Notes: generated from the letters alone by a model not told the origin. A stretch of DNA of 64,000 nucleotides from Prorocentrum cordatum (GCA_963575745.1 CAUYUJ010014770.1:220598-284597); one strand, 5' to 3'; shown: positions 9,275 to 21,215, numbered from the stretch's first letter. Program-made: numbers and translations.

Positions 9275-10816
9275 TCACTCTTCCTCTGGCAGCATTATGC
9301 CGTACTCCCCAGCATGTAGGGCGGCTCTCGCCGCCGTCGAGTCCTCAGACGCCGCGAAGCGCTGAAGCGCGCGTTTCACTGACTCTGGCGGACCTCTTTC
9401 GAAAAACCAGCGAGGCGGCGGCCGCGCCAGCAACGCGTCCGCCATCCGAGCGGCGCGGGAGAACATCGCGCAGAGGTTCAACCACCAAGTGCCATCGCTG
9501 ACGCCTCGTCGCCCCTGAGGCGCCTGGCGCGCGCAGTCAATGGTCACTGCGGCGCGCGTCGTCTGCCCTTGCGAGGCAGTCGTCGCCAGGTAGTGCGCGT
9601 GCGAGAGCATGAAACCAAACCGCTTCGCGCTGCGCGCCACGGACGAGCCCCCCCAGGTGAAGGTCGTCTCCATCAAGGGCATGCAGAAGAGGCCGCGAGC
9701 AATCTTCTCATCTTTGCCGACGTAGTCCATGAAATCTTTCCACGTGGGCGCCTCCGTGAAATCGTCGACATGCAACCAGATGCCAATGGGCGAGCGGCGA
9801 GGCCTGAAGAGCTCACCCGGGCCAGCGCTGTTGCATTTTTTTGTTTTTGGTCGCCCTCGTGGAACACGAAGTCGACCATCGTAGCCCGTTGCTCCTGGAC
9901 CAAGCCACGTTTGCAATTGAAGTTTCCAGTGGAACCAACCCGCATCCCCACGTGGGCGGGCAGCACGCCGTGCATGCGGCCCGCGTTGCAAATTCTTGCG
10001 ACGTTCAGCATATTGGAATACAACTCCTTGTCTTTGATAGTCTGGCATTCGTCGGCAGCCTGCAGGAAAACCAATGGCACCTCGAGCGCGCGGGCGTCGC
10101 GCCGCGCGCGCTTGGTGATCCAGCGGGCCAGAGGCTCCCAGTACATGGCACAGCCGTAACCCTCGAGGAACTCCGTCTGCGCGTGTCGCGGGTCCAGCTC
10201 CGGGCTCGCGTCGGGACGGCTGTCTTTCGCAAAACTCGCCTCGAAGGCCCGCCCGCCTGACAGGATCGGGAATCGGTTTGCCCTGCCGCATGCAGCTCAC
10301 GAACTCAATGAGGGGATCGCCCTTGACGAAGCGCTTCGTTCCTTGGAGCTCGATGACACAGGTGATCCTCCTGAAAACCTTGAGAGCGTTCTGAATCTCA
10401 AGCGAGGGCGGCTCCGAGAGCACGTAGTTGCCGTCCTCGTCTTTCTCGTTGGGATCTGTCACGAGGGTGAGCTGCGCAGTCGGTGTCAACTGCAGAAAGT
10501 CGCCAAGGTGGATGACGATCGGGCACCTACCAAAGCTGCACCCTGGTTTCTTATAGTTTCCCTCCGAGACATCGTGGGACTTGGTGCGCCCACACATGGC
10601 GCGGAAATCAAGCATGTTGTAATTTGCGGCGGACACCATGCTCACCTCTTCGATGACGGGCCAAGAAAGCAACATCCCACGGTGACACAAAATCTGCGCC
10701 AGCAACACCCGGTCACTCCTCCTTGATCGCCGTGCGCGGCAAGGGGAGCCACTTGGGACACAAGGCAAAAACAGAAAACAAGCAAACCGCTTGAGACATC
10801 CCCACAGAATCGCCAC
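9275..10816 (-). pseudogene. PIF1-family DNA helicase, frameshifted and 5'-truncated
   Basis: PIF1-type superfamily 1 helicases unwind DNA using ATP. Reading down the minus strand, the motif II region VIEEVSMVSAANYN and the motif III region IVIHLGDFLQLTP are in one frame (10816 to ~10268). From ~10268 to ~9855 the homologous sequence continues in a second frame, with YWEPLARWITKRARRDA, GRMHGVLPAHVGMRV and LVQEQRATMVDFVFHEGD. It then returns to the first frame for GIWLHVDDF, TASQGQTTRAAVTIDCAR (motif V) and WWLNLCAMFSRA (motif VI). The second shift lies at an A7 homopolymer (T7 at ~9834-9840 on the plus strand). No Walker A motif is present: the first ~20 codons come from the flanking 157-bp repeat, so the 5' end is lost. 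The two shifts compensate, which fits recent decay or long-read indel errors. Family assignment is strong; activity is not expected. Confidence 0.85.
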
Positions 10817-11035
10817 GAACGGAGCCTTGAAAACACCCTTGGCGGTTCCCCCCTAAGGGTGCTGAAACCAGCGCCCCGCCTGAGACATCCGCACAATCTA
10901 CTCTGGTAGCCAAGGATGTTGAGACAAAGAACGATCAAACCGCTTGAGACATCCCTACAAAACGGCCGCGAACGGGACCGTGAAATCACCCCTGGCGGCT
11001 CCCACTAGGGGTGCTGAAACCAGCGCCCCGCAATT
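10778..11035. repeat. ~157-bp tandem repeat (about 1.7 units)
   Basis: Two copies of a segment starting ACCGCTTGAGACATCCC and ending GTGCTGAAACCAGCGCCCCGC (about 10778-10880 and 10936-11032). They share CTTGAGACATCC, a CGAACGG block and TGGCGG. The unit resembles the 160-bp repeats at 22.2-23.0 kb (TGAGA then GAATCGC..AC.AACG.AGCC). It abuts and supplies the truncated 5' end of the helicase. Confidence 0.8.
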
Positions 11036-11039
11036 CTGA

Positions 11040-11405
11040 GTATGAGTTCGTCTGGGTATGAGTGAGTCTCAGCATGAGCAAGTCTGAGTAGGAGTAGATC
11101 TGAGTACGAGTAGGTCTGAGTATGAGTCAGCTTGTTTCTATTCGCATGGACCTGTCCGCCGTGAGTGTCTAGGCGCAAGAGCTTTCGAATATAAACAGGC
11201 TTCAGTTGTGACGGTCTGGCCATGAATCTAGCTGAGAATGAATTGGAATGTGAATAAGCCTCAGTAGTACGAACGCGCTTCTGCGCATGAGCCTGGGTCC
11301 TCCTGGGGCCTCCTGGGGCCTCCTGAAACCTACTGGGGTTTCCTGGGGCCTCCCAGAGCCTCTTGGGGTCTCCTGGGGCCTCCTGGGACCTCCTGGGACC
11401 TCCTA
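11040..11405. repeat. Two short minisatellites
   Basis: About 11040-11140 is a degenerate GTCTGAGTATGAGTA repeat of 12-18 bp. About 11290-11405 is a TCCTGGGGCCT repeat of ~11 bp. Between them nothing is recognisable. Confidence 0.8.
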
Positions 11406-12375
11406 GGGAGGATTCGTGCCCCAGGGGAGGCCCAATCTATAGCAAGCGACGTGCATACAACATTGCGGATTGGAGCCGGAGAAGGGGGCAATCTACAGGG
11501 AAGCTGGAAAGAGTAGAAGTTGGAAATTCCTTAAAAGTATCCTCGTTGACTGGGTAAAATCGCATCTGGCCGAGGCCATTGGTAGGAAAAAATATTCGGG
11601 GCAGCGAGGCAACCGTTGGAAAGAATGGCCAGGCCGCGGGAAAAAATAGAAGGAAGGCTGCACTTGAAAATAACTACGTCGCGCAACGCAGACGCCCATC
11701 AACGAACAGCACGTCTGGACACGTCGAATTGCTCAGGCCAGCGCCGGAAACACTACGAGTGGCCAGCGCGGAAAAACGCGCCACGCGTTGCATCATCTGG
11801 ACACCAGAAAGGAATAATTTCACGCGCTGCGGCCTCAGGGCAGCTCACGACGATCTTTCCAGCGCTTCGCCTCTGTTACTTTTCCCAGCAAGGGCCTCCG
11901 CACTCTTTCAAGCGAGCCCCGCAAAATCCAACGGAGGGCCAACGCATTAAAAACCATTGGGGCGCCCGCCGGAAAAACAAAGAGCGCGCACCGCTGATTC
12001 CGTCGATGGCCGAAGGCCATCGTCGGAAAAACTGCCCGCGTGCATTGCGCGATGACGTGCGACCAACTAGGACGCACGGCGAGGCATTGCGTTGGAAATA
12101 ATAGACGTTGGAAAAACTGTTTGGTTGGCATGGGTATTTCGCAAGAGGGGCGGGGCCAGCGTTGAAAATAGGCAAAAGCTGAAAAGAGTAGAAGGGCCAG
12201 CCCCAGACACTCTTTCCAGCTTCCCTGTATAGAAACACGCGTAAAACACCAAGGACTCGTGGACCAGGAGAGGCCTGGTAGGAACAGAAGTACACAGGAG
12301 AAGGACAATATATAGAGACATACGTATAACATTAAGGATTCGTTCTCCAGGTGAGGCCCAATCTATAAGAGCATA
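11406..12375. repeat. Dispersed GGAAA-rich and 60-70 bp repeats
   Basis: A segment ending AGGCCCAATCTATA appears at about 11426 and again at 12355. The related CGTATAACATTAAGGATTCGT and CGTAAAACACCAAGGACTCGT blocks at 12235-12372 form two tandem units of about 65 bp. Between 11580 and 12170 the motif GGCCAGCG..GGAAA recurs irregularly. No gene is recognisable on either strand. Confidence 0.5.
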
Positions 12376-13264
12376 CGTGAACGACGACACGACAGGGAAG
12401 ACGGACAGCCACTCCCGCCCCAAGGCGGCGAACGCAGGGGAAGAATCCCTGCGCCGCCCTGGGGGAGGCCCCGGACCTGGCTGCCCCCCCATAGGAAGGG
12501 GACCCCGCTTATGGGGGCCGTCCCAGGGGAGCGGGGGCTTTTCGCCCCTCGGGCCCGGCGCTCCCCGCCTGCGCCAGGAGGACCCTGGGGTCCCGACCCC
12601 TCCCCTACGGGAAGGGCCCCCTCGTGGCAGGAGGAGGAGGAAGAGGAGGAGAAGGAGGAGGAGGAGGAGGAGGAGGAGGAAAAGGAGGAAGAAGAAGAGG
12701 AGGAGGAGGAGGAGGAGAGAGAAGGGTGGCCCGGAGGGCGGCCTGACCGACCCACTTTCGGCCTACCGAGGAGGATGACAGCGGCAGCATCAACAGCAAC
12801 AGCAGCAGCAGCAGTGGCGGCGGCCGCGGCGGCAACGGCAGGGAGATCGCGCGCGGCACGCGGCACGCCTCCTTTGGGGGAGCCTCCCTCGGAGGCGGTT
12901 CCCTCGGAGGCGGCTGGCCCGTGAGGAAGCCCGGCGCCGGCCAAGCGGCAGGGGGGGGCTCGCTGGGCGACGACTGCTGCCGCTGCAGGGCCGCGGCGAT
13001 CCGGGCCATCTCCAAGCCAATACCCACGTGCTCCTGCGGCATGCTGGGCTCCAGTACCCATGAGGCGGCCGCCTCCTCCTACTCCTCCTCTCTTTCTGGC
13101 ACAAGGACTGGTACCGCCTCGCGGCCAGCAGTCTAATCACAACCACCGTGAGCCCTTACCCTCAACTGCTCTGCAGGCGCAGCTCTGCAGTTGGCCACAC
13201 CCAACAAAGAAGACATGCCAAACATAAACATGCACAAACATTGAATGTTTGCCAGCGTGGACCA
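12376..13264. repeat. (GGA)n and (AGC/GGC)n microsatellites in unassigned GC-rich DNA
   Basis: (GGA)n occupies about 12630-12722 and an AGC/GGC imperfect run 12778-12840. The rest is GC-rich without a recognisable frame. Duplicated words CCCTCGGAGGCGG (12886-12912) suggest small local duplications. Confidence 0.6.
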
Positions 13265-13395
13265 CAAACAGTGAACTATTGAACTGTGGACGTGTCAACT
13301 ATGTGGTGTAACATCTGTGGTGTTCTCTGCGTGCTGTGACTTATTCAACGTAAGCTATGTGATCTAGGCCACCTGGTGCAAGCTATGTGGTGCAA
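13265..13395 (+). repeat. CTATGTGGTGCAA-type degenerate repeat, block 1
   Basis: Degenerate 14-18 bp units with cores like TATGTGGTG and GTGGTGCAA. The same family appears at 17575-17735 (same strand) and 24775-25390 (opposite strand, GCACCACATA). Confidence 0.65.
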
Positions 13396-14668
13396 TCTAC
13401 TTTGACTGCCTGGAAGCTGTCCTCTCCACTGCTCGTGCAAACATCCCACCCACGCACGCGCAACTTGGTTTGCAAAACCTCTTAAGACCGACTACGACGA
13501 CACCGACGACAACGACTACGACTACGACGACACCAACGACGTCTCCGACGACTTCGACGACGACAACGACGCCGACGCCGACGACGACGAAGGCGACGAC
13601 GACGTCGCCAACGAAGACGACGACGAGGGAGGAGGAAGGACGACGACGGCGACTTTGACGACAACGACGACAACGACGAGGGAGGAGGGAGGACGGCGAC
13701 GACGCGAATGACGAAGAAGGAGGAAGGACGGCGACGCCGACGACGACAACGACGAGGGAGGAGGGAAGACGACGACGACAACGACGACGACGACGGCCAC
13801 GAAATAGGAGGGACGACGACGAGATGCCGACGACGGACGACGACGACGACGACGAGGGAGGAGGAGAAAGGACGACCACGACGACAACGACGACGGAAAC
13901 AACCACGACGCCAAGGAGGACGACGACGACGAACACGAGGAAAAACAGAGGACGACGTAGGCGACGACGACGACGACGACGCGGGAGGAGGGAGAACGGC
14001 GACGACGACGACGACGACGACGCAAGAGCGCGCGCGCACGCTTTTGTTGAAAATACGTGTTGCGAGACCTTGGGTTTTTGTAGGTTTTTTGGACGCACGA
14101 TTTTGAAATCCTTCCGAAACCGATGGGTTTTGAAGGTTTTCGGCATACGCCCGCGACAACGCGCGCGTCTGCACTTCGTCCCATTTTTTGCAGAGGATTC
14201 TCGCGACGGCACACGCGCAAGGGCGTTCGACAGATTTCGACATGCGCGCGCGAAGCCCGTTTGGTAGCATTTTGTGAAAATCTTGAAAAACCTATGGTTT
14301 TCTTAAGATTTCGCACGTGCTTGTGCGGAAGTTTTTTTAGCAAATCAGTGTTGCGAAACCCTGTGTTGTTGTATGTTTTGTTTTGAAACTCGATTGCGAA
14401 ATCCTTCCGGCACCGAAGGCTTTTGAAGGATTTCGGCATGCGCGCGCGACGACGCGCGCGTGCGCACTTCGTCAATTTTGTTGTAAGGGATTCGCGAAAA
14501 AGTGCTATGCTAGGACCCAAAAATATTTTTTCAAGGGAACCTCAAGGGGGGAACCCCGCCCCCCTGGGATAGTGCAAATTCATACTTAGGATGGACATGT
14601 GGTCATAATCATATACGATTTACATACCCGAGAAAGACAAGCTATGCGGTGTATTCTATATGGTGCAG
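13396..14668 (+). repeat. CGA-tract module, copy 1
   Basis: Head: CTGTCCTCTCCACTGCTCGTG to the word CAACTTGGTTTGCAAAACC (about 13410-13485). Then an imperfect (CGA)n tract with GAGGGAGGAGG interruptions (13490-14030). Then a conserved ~640-bp arm from TTTTGTTGAAAATACGTG (14041) to ATACGATTTACATACCC (~14632). Open frames through the CGA tract (poly-Thr, Arg, Asp or Ser/Val) are compositional. Confidence 0.88.
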
Positions 14669-15995
14669 TCCACTCTGCTGAACTTGAAGTCGTCCTCACC
14701 ACTGCTCACGCAAACATCCCACCCACCCACCCGAACCCGCAACTTGGTTTGCAAAACCTCTGAAGACCGACTGCGACGACGACGACGACAACGACTAGGA
14801 CGACACCGACGACGTCTCCGACGACTTCGACGACGACAACGACGCCGACGCCGACGACGACGAAGACGAGGACGACGACGCCAACGAAGACGACGACGAG
14901 GGAGGAGGGAGGACGACGACGGCGACAACGACGACAACGACGACAACGACGAGGGAGGAGGGAGGACGGCGACGACGCGAACGACGACGAAGGAGGAAGG
15001 ACGGCGACGCCGACGACGACAACGACGAGGGAGGAGGGAAGTCGACGACGACGACGACGACGACGACGGCGACGAAATAGGAGAGACGACGACGAGACGC
15101 CGATGACGGACGACGACGACGACGAGGGAGGAGGAGAAAAGACGACCACGGCGACAACGACGACGGAAACGCCCACGACGCCAAAGAGGACGACGACGAC
15201 GAACACGAGAAAAGACAGAGGACGACGTAGGCGACGACGACGACGACGCGGGAGGAGGGAGGACGGCGATGACGACGACGACGACGACGACGACGCAAGA
15301 GCGCGCGCGCGCACGCTTTTGTTGAAAATACGTGTTGCGAGACCTTGGGATTGTGTAGGTTTTTTGGACGCACGATTTTGGAATCCTTCCGAAACAGATG
15401 GGTTTTGAAGGTCTTCGGCATACGCCCGCGACGACGCGCGCGTCTGCACTTCGTCCCGTTTTTTTGCAGAGGATTCTCGCGACGGCACGCGCGCAAGGGC
15501 GTTCGACAGATTTCGACATGCGCGCGCGCGAAGCCCGTTTGGTAGCAGTTTGTGAAAGTCTTGAAAAACCTATGGTTTTCTTAAGATTTCGCAAGAGCTC
15601 GCGCGGAAGCTTTTTTAGCAAAGCAGTGTTGCGAAACCCTGTGTTTTTGTATGTGTTTTGGAAACTCGATTGCGAAATCCTTCCGGCACCGAAGGCTTTT
15701 GAAGGATTTCGGCATGCGCGCGCGACGACGCGCGCGTGTGCACTTCGTCCCATTTTTTGCAAGGGATTCGTGAACAAGTGTTATGCTAGAGCAAAAAATG
15801 TCACCGCATAGTGTTTTTTTACAAGGGAACCTCACGGGGGGGGGGAAACCGGCCTGGCTGGGATGGTATGATCTCATATTTAGGATGGACGAGTGTGCAG
15901 AAAATATATGAAATCATACTATTCCAAAGGGAACCGATAAGTCCGGGGGGGGGGTAGAGTTTATTCTCTTTTTAGAAAGGAGAACTGACTACCCT
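14669..15995 (+). repeat. CGA-tract module, copy 2
   Basis: Same head (about 14690-14765), CGA tract (14768-15300) and arm (15317-15900), closing with the motif CCGATAAGTCCGGGGGG and TTCTCTTTTTAGAAAGGAGAA at about 15930-15988. It follows copy 1 head to tail. Confidence 0.88.
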
Positions 15996-15999
15996 GCAC

Positions 16000-17575
16000 C
16001 GCGCTTGACCACTCCACTGCTCGCGCAAACATCCCACCCACCCACCCGCAACTTGGTTCGCAAAATCTCTTAAGACCGTGACGGCGGGTACCTAATGGCA
16101 CTTGCCAACGACAGCGACGCCGACGACGACAGCGACAACGACGACGACGACGCCGCCGACAACAACTACGACTACGACGACACCGACGGCGTCTCCAACG
16201 ACTTCGACGACGCCGACAACGACGACGACGACGACGACGACGATACCGACGACGACGCCGACGCCGACACCGACGACGACGACGACGACGGCGGCGACGA
16301 CGACGACGCCGACAACGACGACGCCGACGACGACGACGACGACGTCAACGACGCCGACGACGACGACGACGACGACGACGGCGGCGACGACGACGCCGAC
16401 AACGACGACGAAGACGACGACGACGACGCCGACGCCGACGACGACGACGAAGACGACGACGACGTCGCCAACGAAGACGACGACGAGGGAGGGAGGACGA
16501 CGACGGCGACAACGGCGACAACGACGACAACGACGAGGGAGGAGGGAGGACGGCGACGACGCGAACGACGAAGAAGGAGGAAGGACGGCGACGCCGACGA
16601 CGGCAACGACGAGGGAGGAGGGAAGACGACGACGACGAACGACGACGACGACGACGACGACGAAATAGGAGGGACGACGACGAGACGCCGACGACGGACG
16701 ACGACGACGACGAGGGAGGAGGAGGAAGGACGACCACGGCGACAACGACGACGGAAACAACCACGACGCCAAAGAGGACGACGACGACGAACACGAGGAA
16801 AGACAGAGGACGACGTAGGCGACGACGACGACGACGACGACGACGCGGGAGGAGGGAGGACGGCGACGGCGACGACGACGACGACGCAAGAGCGCGCGCG
16901 CACGCTTTTGTTGAAAATCCGTGTTGCGAAACCTTGGGTTTTGTAGGTTGTTTGGACGCGCGATTTCGAAATCTTTCCGAAACCGATGGGTTTTGAAGGA
17001 TTTCGGCGTACGCGCGCGACCACGCGCGCGTCTGCACTTCGTCCCATTTTTTGGAGAGGATTCTCGCGACGGCACGCGCGCAAGGGCGTTCGACAGATTT
17101 CGACATGCGCGCGCGAAGCCCGTTTGGTAGCATTTTGTGAAAATCTGGGGGAAAAAAAAACCTATGGTTTTCTTAAGATTTCGCACGTGCTCGCGCGGAA
17201 GCTTTTTTAGCAAATCAGTGTTGCGAAACCATGTGTTTTTGTATGTGTTTTGGAAACTCGATTGCGAAATCCTTCCGGCACCGAAGGCTTTGAAGGATTT
17301 CGGCATGCGCGCGCGATGACGCGCGCGTGTGCACTTCGTCTCATTTGTTGCAAAGGATTCGTGACAAAGTGTTATGTTAGAACAAAAAATGTCACCGCAT
17401 AGTGTTTTTCTCAAGGGAACCTCAGGGGGGGAACCCGGCCCCCCTGGGATAGTGCAAATTCATATTTAGGATGGACATGCGGTCAGAATCGTATACGATT
17501 TACATACCCGAAAGGGGGACCGATAACGCCAGGGGGGGGTTAGAGTCTATTCTCTTTTTAGAAAGGAGAATCGAT
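16000..17575 (+). repeat. CGA-tract module, copy 3
   Basis: Head at about 16010-16078, then a longer CGA tract (16105-16890) that includes the phrase GGCACTTGCCAACGACAGCG shared with copy 4, then the arm (16905-17510) and the closing TTCTCTTTTTAGAAAGGAGAA at 17550-17570. Confidence 0.88.
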
Positions 17576-17745
17576 GTGATGTGCGATCAATGGCGTAAGC
17601 TATGTGGCGTAGGGGATGTGGTGCAAGCTATGCGGTGTATTCTATATGGTGCAGTCCACGTGGTCCAACACTTGTGGTGTGAGATATGTGGTGCACGCTG
17701 CGAGGTGCAAGCAAAGTTGCGTGGCGTAAGGTGCGCGGCGCCCAC
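17576..17745 (+). repeat. CTATGTGGTGCAA-type degenerate repeat, block 2
   Basis: Continues from copy 3 of the module with TGTGGTG-type units (for example GCAAGCTATGCGGTGTATTC). The same phrase occurs at the end of module copy 1 (14637-14660), so the two repeat families are linked. Confidence 0.65.
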
Positions 17746-18670
17746 GAGGCGCCCTCGGCCGCCCACCAGGCAAAACATCGCCACCCATCCAATCCCTTGT
17801 GAAGCGGAGCATAGAACCCATACGTACAAACACTGCTTGGGTCAGAAGCTTCCCGCCGTTGCGGGATGGGATAGACCAGAAGCCTCACGTCCTCGTCCAC
17901 GGATGCTCCCTTCCCTGCTCCTCCTCCTCCCTCCTCTTCCTCCTCCCTCCTCCTCGTCTGCCTTCTTCCTGCTCCCCCTCCCTCCTCCTCGTCCTCGGCC
18001 CATGCGGTGCCCGCGCCCCTGCCCCGTCCACTCCGCGCGCTGGCACGCGCCCCTGTGCCATGCGCATGCAGCGCCCAGGGCCCATGGCCCAAACGGCCAG
18101 CGGTTACCCCGCACCAGAAGGCGGAGGAGAACGAAGGAAGAGGGGCAGCAGAGGGGGGGGGGCACAAGCGCGCAGCGGCGACCGCAAGCGCCCTCAAGGC
18201 TGGCCAGCAAACGCACACAAACGTCCGCAAATGCACACACGCGGTGCCGGGCGCTCGAAGGACGCCACGGGCGCTCACAGGCGCCCACTCACTTGCGCTC
18301 GCGGCAAGGAGAAAGGGGGGCCGTGGATAGAGACAATCAGAAAGAAGCCCTCGATGCCGTTCCGATTGCAGAGGTCCAGAGGTCAGGGGAGCGGTGCTGG
18401 GACGGAGTATCGTTTCAATGACTTGCTCCCACGACGTAGACGTGCGCACTGCCCCTCCCCCTTCCACCCCTCTTCAACCACCCCTCACTCGACCCCTGGA
18501 CCTAAAGCGCCTTGAAGACCAGCAGAACGCCTGTTTCCCCGAAGCCTCCTGCGCTGGGCTTTCGTCTTGGATAGAGCACTGCTGCCGCTTCCCTCTCTTC
18601 CCCGCTTCCATCCTCCCTCTCTGATCCTGTTTCCTACTTGCCCAATGCCCTGCTTCTTACATTACATCCC
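17746..18670. other. No recognisable gene; pyrimidine-rich
   Basis: GC-rich sequence with a CCTCCTC-rich run at about 17905-17995 and no periodic structure otherwise. Frames of 60-300 codons exist on both strands but all are Arg/Pro/Ala-biased and none is recognised. Confidence 0.5.
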
Positions 18671-18674
18671 TGGT

Positions 18675-19200
18675 TGGCTGCGAACTGCTCATAGACCTGG
18701 CCCTCCCTGATGGCTGCGAACTGCGCAATTGTCGGCACTTTCTTGGATTCCAGGGAGTCACAGAGGGGCATCGTTATACCCAGATCAGAATGAGGACTCG
18801 CCCAACCTCATGGCTGCGAACTGTGGAACTGACGCCACTGTCGTGGGTTTCTAGGAAGCCCAATGGAGCGACGTCATACCCAGGTCAGAATGAAACATCG
18901 CACTGCCTGGGGGCTGCGATCTGCAAAACCGTGGGCTCCAAGGGGGCACAACGGGATGACACAACGTCACACGCAAATCAGAATGAGACCTCGCCATCTC
19001 TTGGGGCTGCGGCCTGCGCACCTGTCGCCACGTTCGTGGATTCCTGGGAGGCCCGACGAAATGACATAGATCTGGGGGCTGGTGTTGCGTTCGTGGGCTT
19101 CTGGGGCCCCAACGAAATGAAGCCATTTCCAAAACGGGATGAAACCTCGTCCTTCCTGGGAACCGAAAACTTCGCAACTGACGCCTCCATCGGTCATCGT
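18675..19200 (+). repeat. ~100-bp tandem repeat, about 4-5 units
   Basis: GGCTGCGAACTG or close variants begin units at 18712, 18812, 18912 and 19005. Each unit also carries a CAGGTCAGAATGAGACCTCG-type segment and a GGATTCCTGGGA-type segment. Divergence increases toward 19.1 kb. A partial unit sits at 18675. Confidence 0.8.
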
Positions 19201-19587
19201 TGTCCTTCCGCTTTGTCCTCGCCATGATAAGCTCTGCGGCGCTGCCTCACTCAAACCTGTCCTGCGAGTCGTGAAACATCACATGCCCAACTCACGATAA
19301 CTCGCGCCTCGTGCCATGGCATCGCCCGTAACAAGGCGTTGCAAATGGGTTGGGGCACGTCGGAAACAGTGCCTTCTAAACTTGAGCGCGTGAAGACACA
19401 GCACGAGACCCGGGACACGCAAGCAGATAACCCATGGCAGCGGCTCTGCGTGCGAAAGATGGGACTGACAAGCCGCGAACCCAAGATTTGAGACGATCCC
19501 AGCAAAGCACTTTATTAGCGATATGGTGGATCACGGGATGACGATCCGACCCAATGAATCACCGCACGATAAGCCGTTCAGTCGTAC

Positions 19588-19628
19588 ACTAGAACCACGC
19601 GCGCGATTCGCGACTGTCTGGGTTCTAG
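19588..19628. repeat. ~40-nt inverted repeat (hairpin) B
   Basis: Arms CTAGAACC (19589-19596) and GGTTCTAG (19621-19628) enclose ACGCGCGCGATTCGCGACTGTCTG. It is a second copy of the 4383-4422 hairpin, sharing arms, GTACA context and the ACGCG start of the loop. It lies beside the inverted module copy (4). Confidence 0.7.
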
Positions 19629-19734
19629 CGGGCTACGGCTGTAGTCTAAAAGGTTCGGCGACGGAGGACATACAGTGCTACGCCCCTCGGGGAATTCCAC
19701 CGACTGCCGAATATATTCTCCTTTCTGAAAGACT

Positions 19735-21215
19735 AATAGATTCTACCCCCCCCCCGGACTTATCGGTTACCCCGCGCGTGCTGTAAATTACATATGATTC
19801 TGACCACATGTCCGTCCTAAAAATGAATTCATACTATCCCAGCCAAGCCGGTATCCCCCCCTGCGGTTCCCCGGTAAAAAACACTATGCGGTGATTTTTT
19901 TCGTTCTAACATAACACTTCTTCACGAATCCCTTGCAAAAAATGGGACGAAGTGCACACGCGCGCGTCGTCGCGCGCGCATGCCGAAATCCTTCAAAAAC
20001 CTTCGGTGCCGGAAGGATTTCGCAATCGAGCTTCCGAAAAACATACAAAAACACATGGTTTCGCAACACTGATTTGCTAAAAAACTTCCGCGTGAGGTCT
20101 TGCGAAATCTTAAGAAAACCATAGGTTTTTCCAAGATTTTCACAAAATGCTACCAAACGGGCTTCGCGCGCGCGCATGTCGAAATCTGTCGAACGCCCTT
20201 GCGCGTGTGCCGTCGCGAGAACCCTCTGCAAAAAATGGGACGAAGTGCAGACGCGCGCGTCGTCGCGGGCGTATGCCGAAATCCTTCAAAAACCATCGGT
20301 TTCAGAAGGATTTCAAAATCGTGCGTCCAAAAAACCTACAAGAACCCAAGGTTTCGCAACACGGATTTTCAACAAAAGCGTGCGCGCGCGCTCTTGCGTC
20401 GTCGTCGTCGTCGTCGTCCTCCCTCCTCCCTCGTCGTCGTCGTCGTCGTCGCGTCGTCGTCTTCTGTCTTTCCTCGTCGTCGTTGTCGTCGTCTTGGCGT
20501 CGTCGTCGTTTCAGTCGTCGTTGTCGCCGTGGTCGTCCTTCCTCCCTCGTTGTCTTCGTCGGCGTCTCGTCGTTGTCCCTCCTATTTCGTCGCCGTCGTC
20601 GTCGTCGTCGTCGTCGTGGTCTTCACTCCTCCCTCGTCGTTATCCTCCTCCCTCGTCGTCGTCGTCCGTCGTCGGCGTCTCGTCGTCGTCCTTTCATTTC
20701 GTCGCCGTCGTCGTCGTCTTCGTCGTCGTTGTCATCGTCGTCGTCTTCCCTCCTCCCTCGTCGTTGTCGTCGTCGGCGTCGCCGTCCTTCCTCCTTCTTC
20801 GTCGTTGGCGTCGTCGCCGTCTTCCCTCCTCCATCGTCGTTGTCGTCGTTGTCGCCGTCGTCGTTTTTTCTCCTCCCTCGTCGTCGTCTCCGTTGGCGAC
20901 GTCGTCGTCGTCTTCGTCGTCGTCGTCGGCGTCGTTGTCGTCGTCGTCGGTGTCGTCGTCGTCGTTGTCGCCGTCGAAAACATTGGAGACGTCGTCGGTG
21001 TCGTCGCAGTCGCTGTCGGCGGCGCCGTCGTCGTCGATGTCGCTGTCGTCGTCGGCATCGGTGTCGTGGCCAAGTGCCATGTGGTACCTACCGTCACGGT
21101 CTTGTCTGAAAAGGTCTTGCGACCAAGTTGCGGGTGGGAAGGTGGGACGTTTGCACGAGCAGTGGAGAGGACAGCTTCAAGACGGTCAAGATGAATTGCA
21201 CGACGTATATTACAT
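19735..21215 (-). repeat. CGA-tract module, copy 4 (inverted)
   Basis: On the minus strand this reads in the same order as copies 1-3: head CTGTCCTCTCCACTGCTCGTG (about 21180-21105), CGA tract (21060-20400, seen as CGT on the plus strand), the conserved arm (20395-19880), and the closing CCGATAAGTCCGGGGGG with a TTTCAGAAAGGAGAA variant (~19765-19715). It is about 2.2 kb from copy 3 and in opposite orientation. Confidence 0.88.

Noticed and set aside
8860-9365. PP-x-LGIG repeated peptide as a coding repeat
   Set aside because: Motif copies are irregularly spaced and in different phases, so it is a DNA repeat and not a protein repeat.
13397-17414. Long Ser/Val/Arg or Asp/Thr frames in the CGA modules on both strands
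   Set aside because: Produced by (CGA)n, open in every phase; the frames run into the arm without conserved reading frame between copies.
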